Assembly (NCBI GenBank): GCA_011046295.1
Contig: DSAV01000163.1
Location: 1 to 5,113 of the forward strand
DNA: 5,113 bases
Direction of reading: 5' to 3'
Source of the DNA: Deltaproteobacteria bacterium
Lineage (GTDB): Bacteria > Desulfobacterota > Syntrophia > Syntrophales > Smithellaceae
The translations under genes and the position numbers were made by a program. Of this stretch, positions 4,996 through 5,113 are shown in pieces; position 1 is the stretch's first letter; each line of letters starts with the position of its first letter. The notes below the pieces were generated by a model. The model worked only from the letters and a program-made list of their open reading frames with translations. It was not told where the DNA came from and did not search any database.

Positions 4996-5113
4996 GTTGC
5001 CTCATAAATAAATGTTACCGAAGGAATAGCATTTTAAGGAAACGTTGCCTCATAAAAGATGTTACCGAAGCCGGGTGATCTTTTTGAGCTTCATTTCTAT
5101 GATGTTTCTTAAC
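4995..5113. mobile_element. Second element interrupting the ISNCY transposase (IS-end-like repeats)
   Basis: Immediately after the truncated transposase lies a repeat of GTTGCCTCATAAA...ATGTTACCGAAG, at 4996-5023 and again at 5044-5070 (28 and 27 nt, identical except for the short centre; 48-nt period). Two directly repeated arms at the margin of an interrupted transposase look like the terminal repeats of another IS inserted into it. Its transposase would lie to the right, outside the window. 5071-5113 holds nothing else recognisable. The family is not identified. Confidence 0.45.
4996..5070. repeat. Pair of 27/28-nt direct repeats
   Basis: The two copies share GTTGCCTCATAAA and ATGTTACCGAAG exactly and differ only in the two to three bases between these blocks. 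About 20 nt of unrelated sequence separates them. They begin exactly where similarity to the ISNCY transposase is lost. Confidence 0.85.

Noticed and set aside
4811..5070. Direct repeats at the right edge as a CRISPR array
   Set aside because: There are only two copies of each repeat, of two unrelated kinds with unequal spacing, next to a transposase fragment; this pattern fits IS termini.

Overview
The window is about 5.1 kb of bacterial accessory DNA of moderate GC content. It is organised around one intact gene, a MrfA/YprA-type DNA-repair helicase on the minus strand (2357-4738). Downstream of it are two small toxin-antitoxin-like gene pairs, two extra copies of the helicase's last 63 codons, and palindromic intergenic repeats. 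Remnants of insertion sequences lie at both edges. The IS types, the DUF4258/DUF2283 pairs and the 'GTCATT...AATCCAG' palindromes fit a Gram-negative environmental bacterium, possibly Desulfobacterota (Syntrophus-like), but no marker gene fixes the taxonomy.

Layout, left to right. 35-82: a double 24-nt terminal repeat resembling the end of an IS21-family element. 83-218: no gene. 219-659 (-): a chimeric fragment with a peptidoglycan-binding-like segment fused to the helicase's zinc-domain tail (copy A). 693-1154 (+): DUF4258-type gene and DUF2283-type gene, pair 1. 1155-1457: a gene-free stretch with three palindromic elements. 1458-1674 (-): tail copy B, an orphan fragment with no start. 1787-2244 (-): pair 2, whose two genes overlap by ATGA. 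2245-2356: spacer with a probable terminator for the helicase. 2357-4738 (-): full mrfA-like helicase ending in tail copy C, with a good sigma70-type promoter at 4760-4787. 4804-4995 (+): left end and first 38 codons of an ISNCY-type transposase. About 4995-5070: that gene is interrupted by DNA carrying another pair of IS-end-like repeats.

The notable pattern, read in helicase sense, is helicase(tail C) - pair 2 - tail B - pair 1 (inverted) - tail A. Each toxin-antitoxin-like pair is therefore bracketed by copies of the helicase 3' end. The tails are 193 nt and their homology stops at the stop codon. B differs from C at 3 positions, all silent. A differs from C at 16 coding positions with only 3 amino-acid changes. 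A and B share an extra 25 bp beyond the tail that C lacks, so B is a mosaic: A-type edge, C-type core. This suggests repeated recombination or gene conversion between diverged but functional sources. The helicase is likely a DNA-damage repair enzyme. The small pairs are probably autonomous stabilisation or stress modules that landed beside it, and nothing in the sequence shows that they work with it. The usual exonuclease partner MrfB is not in the window.
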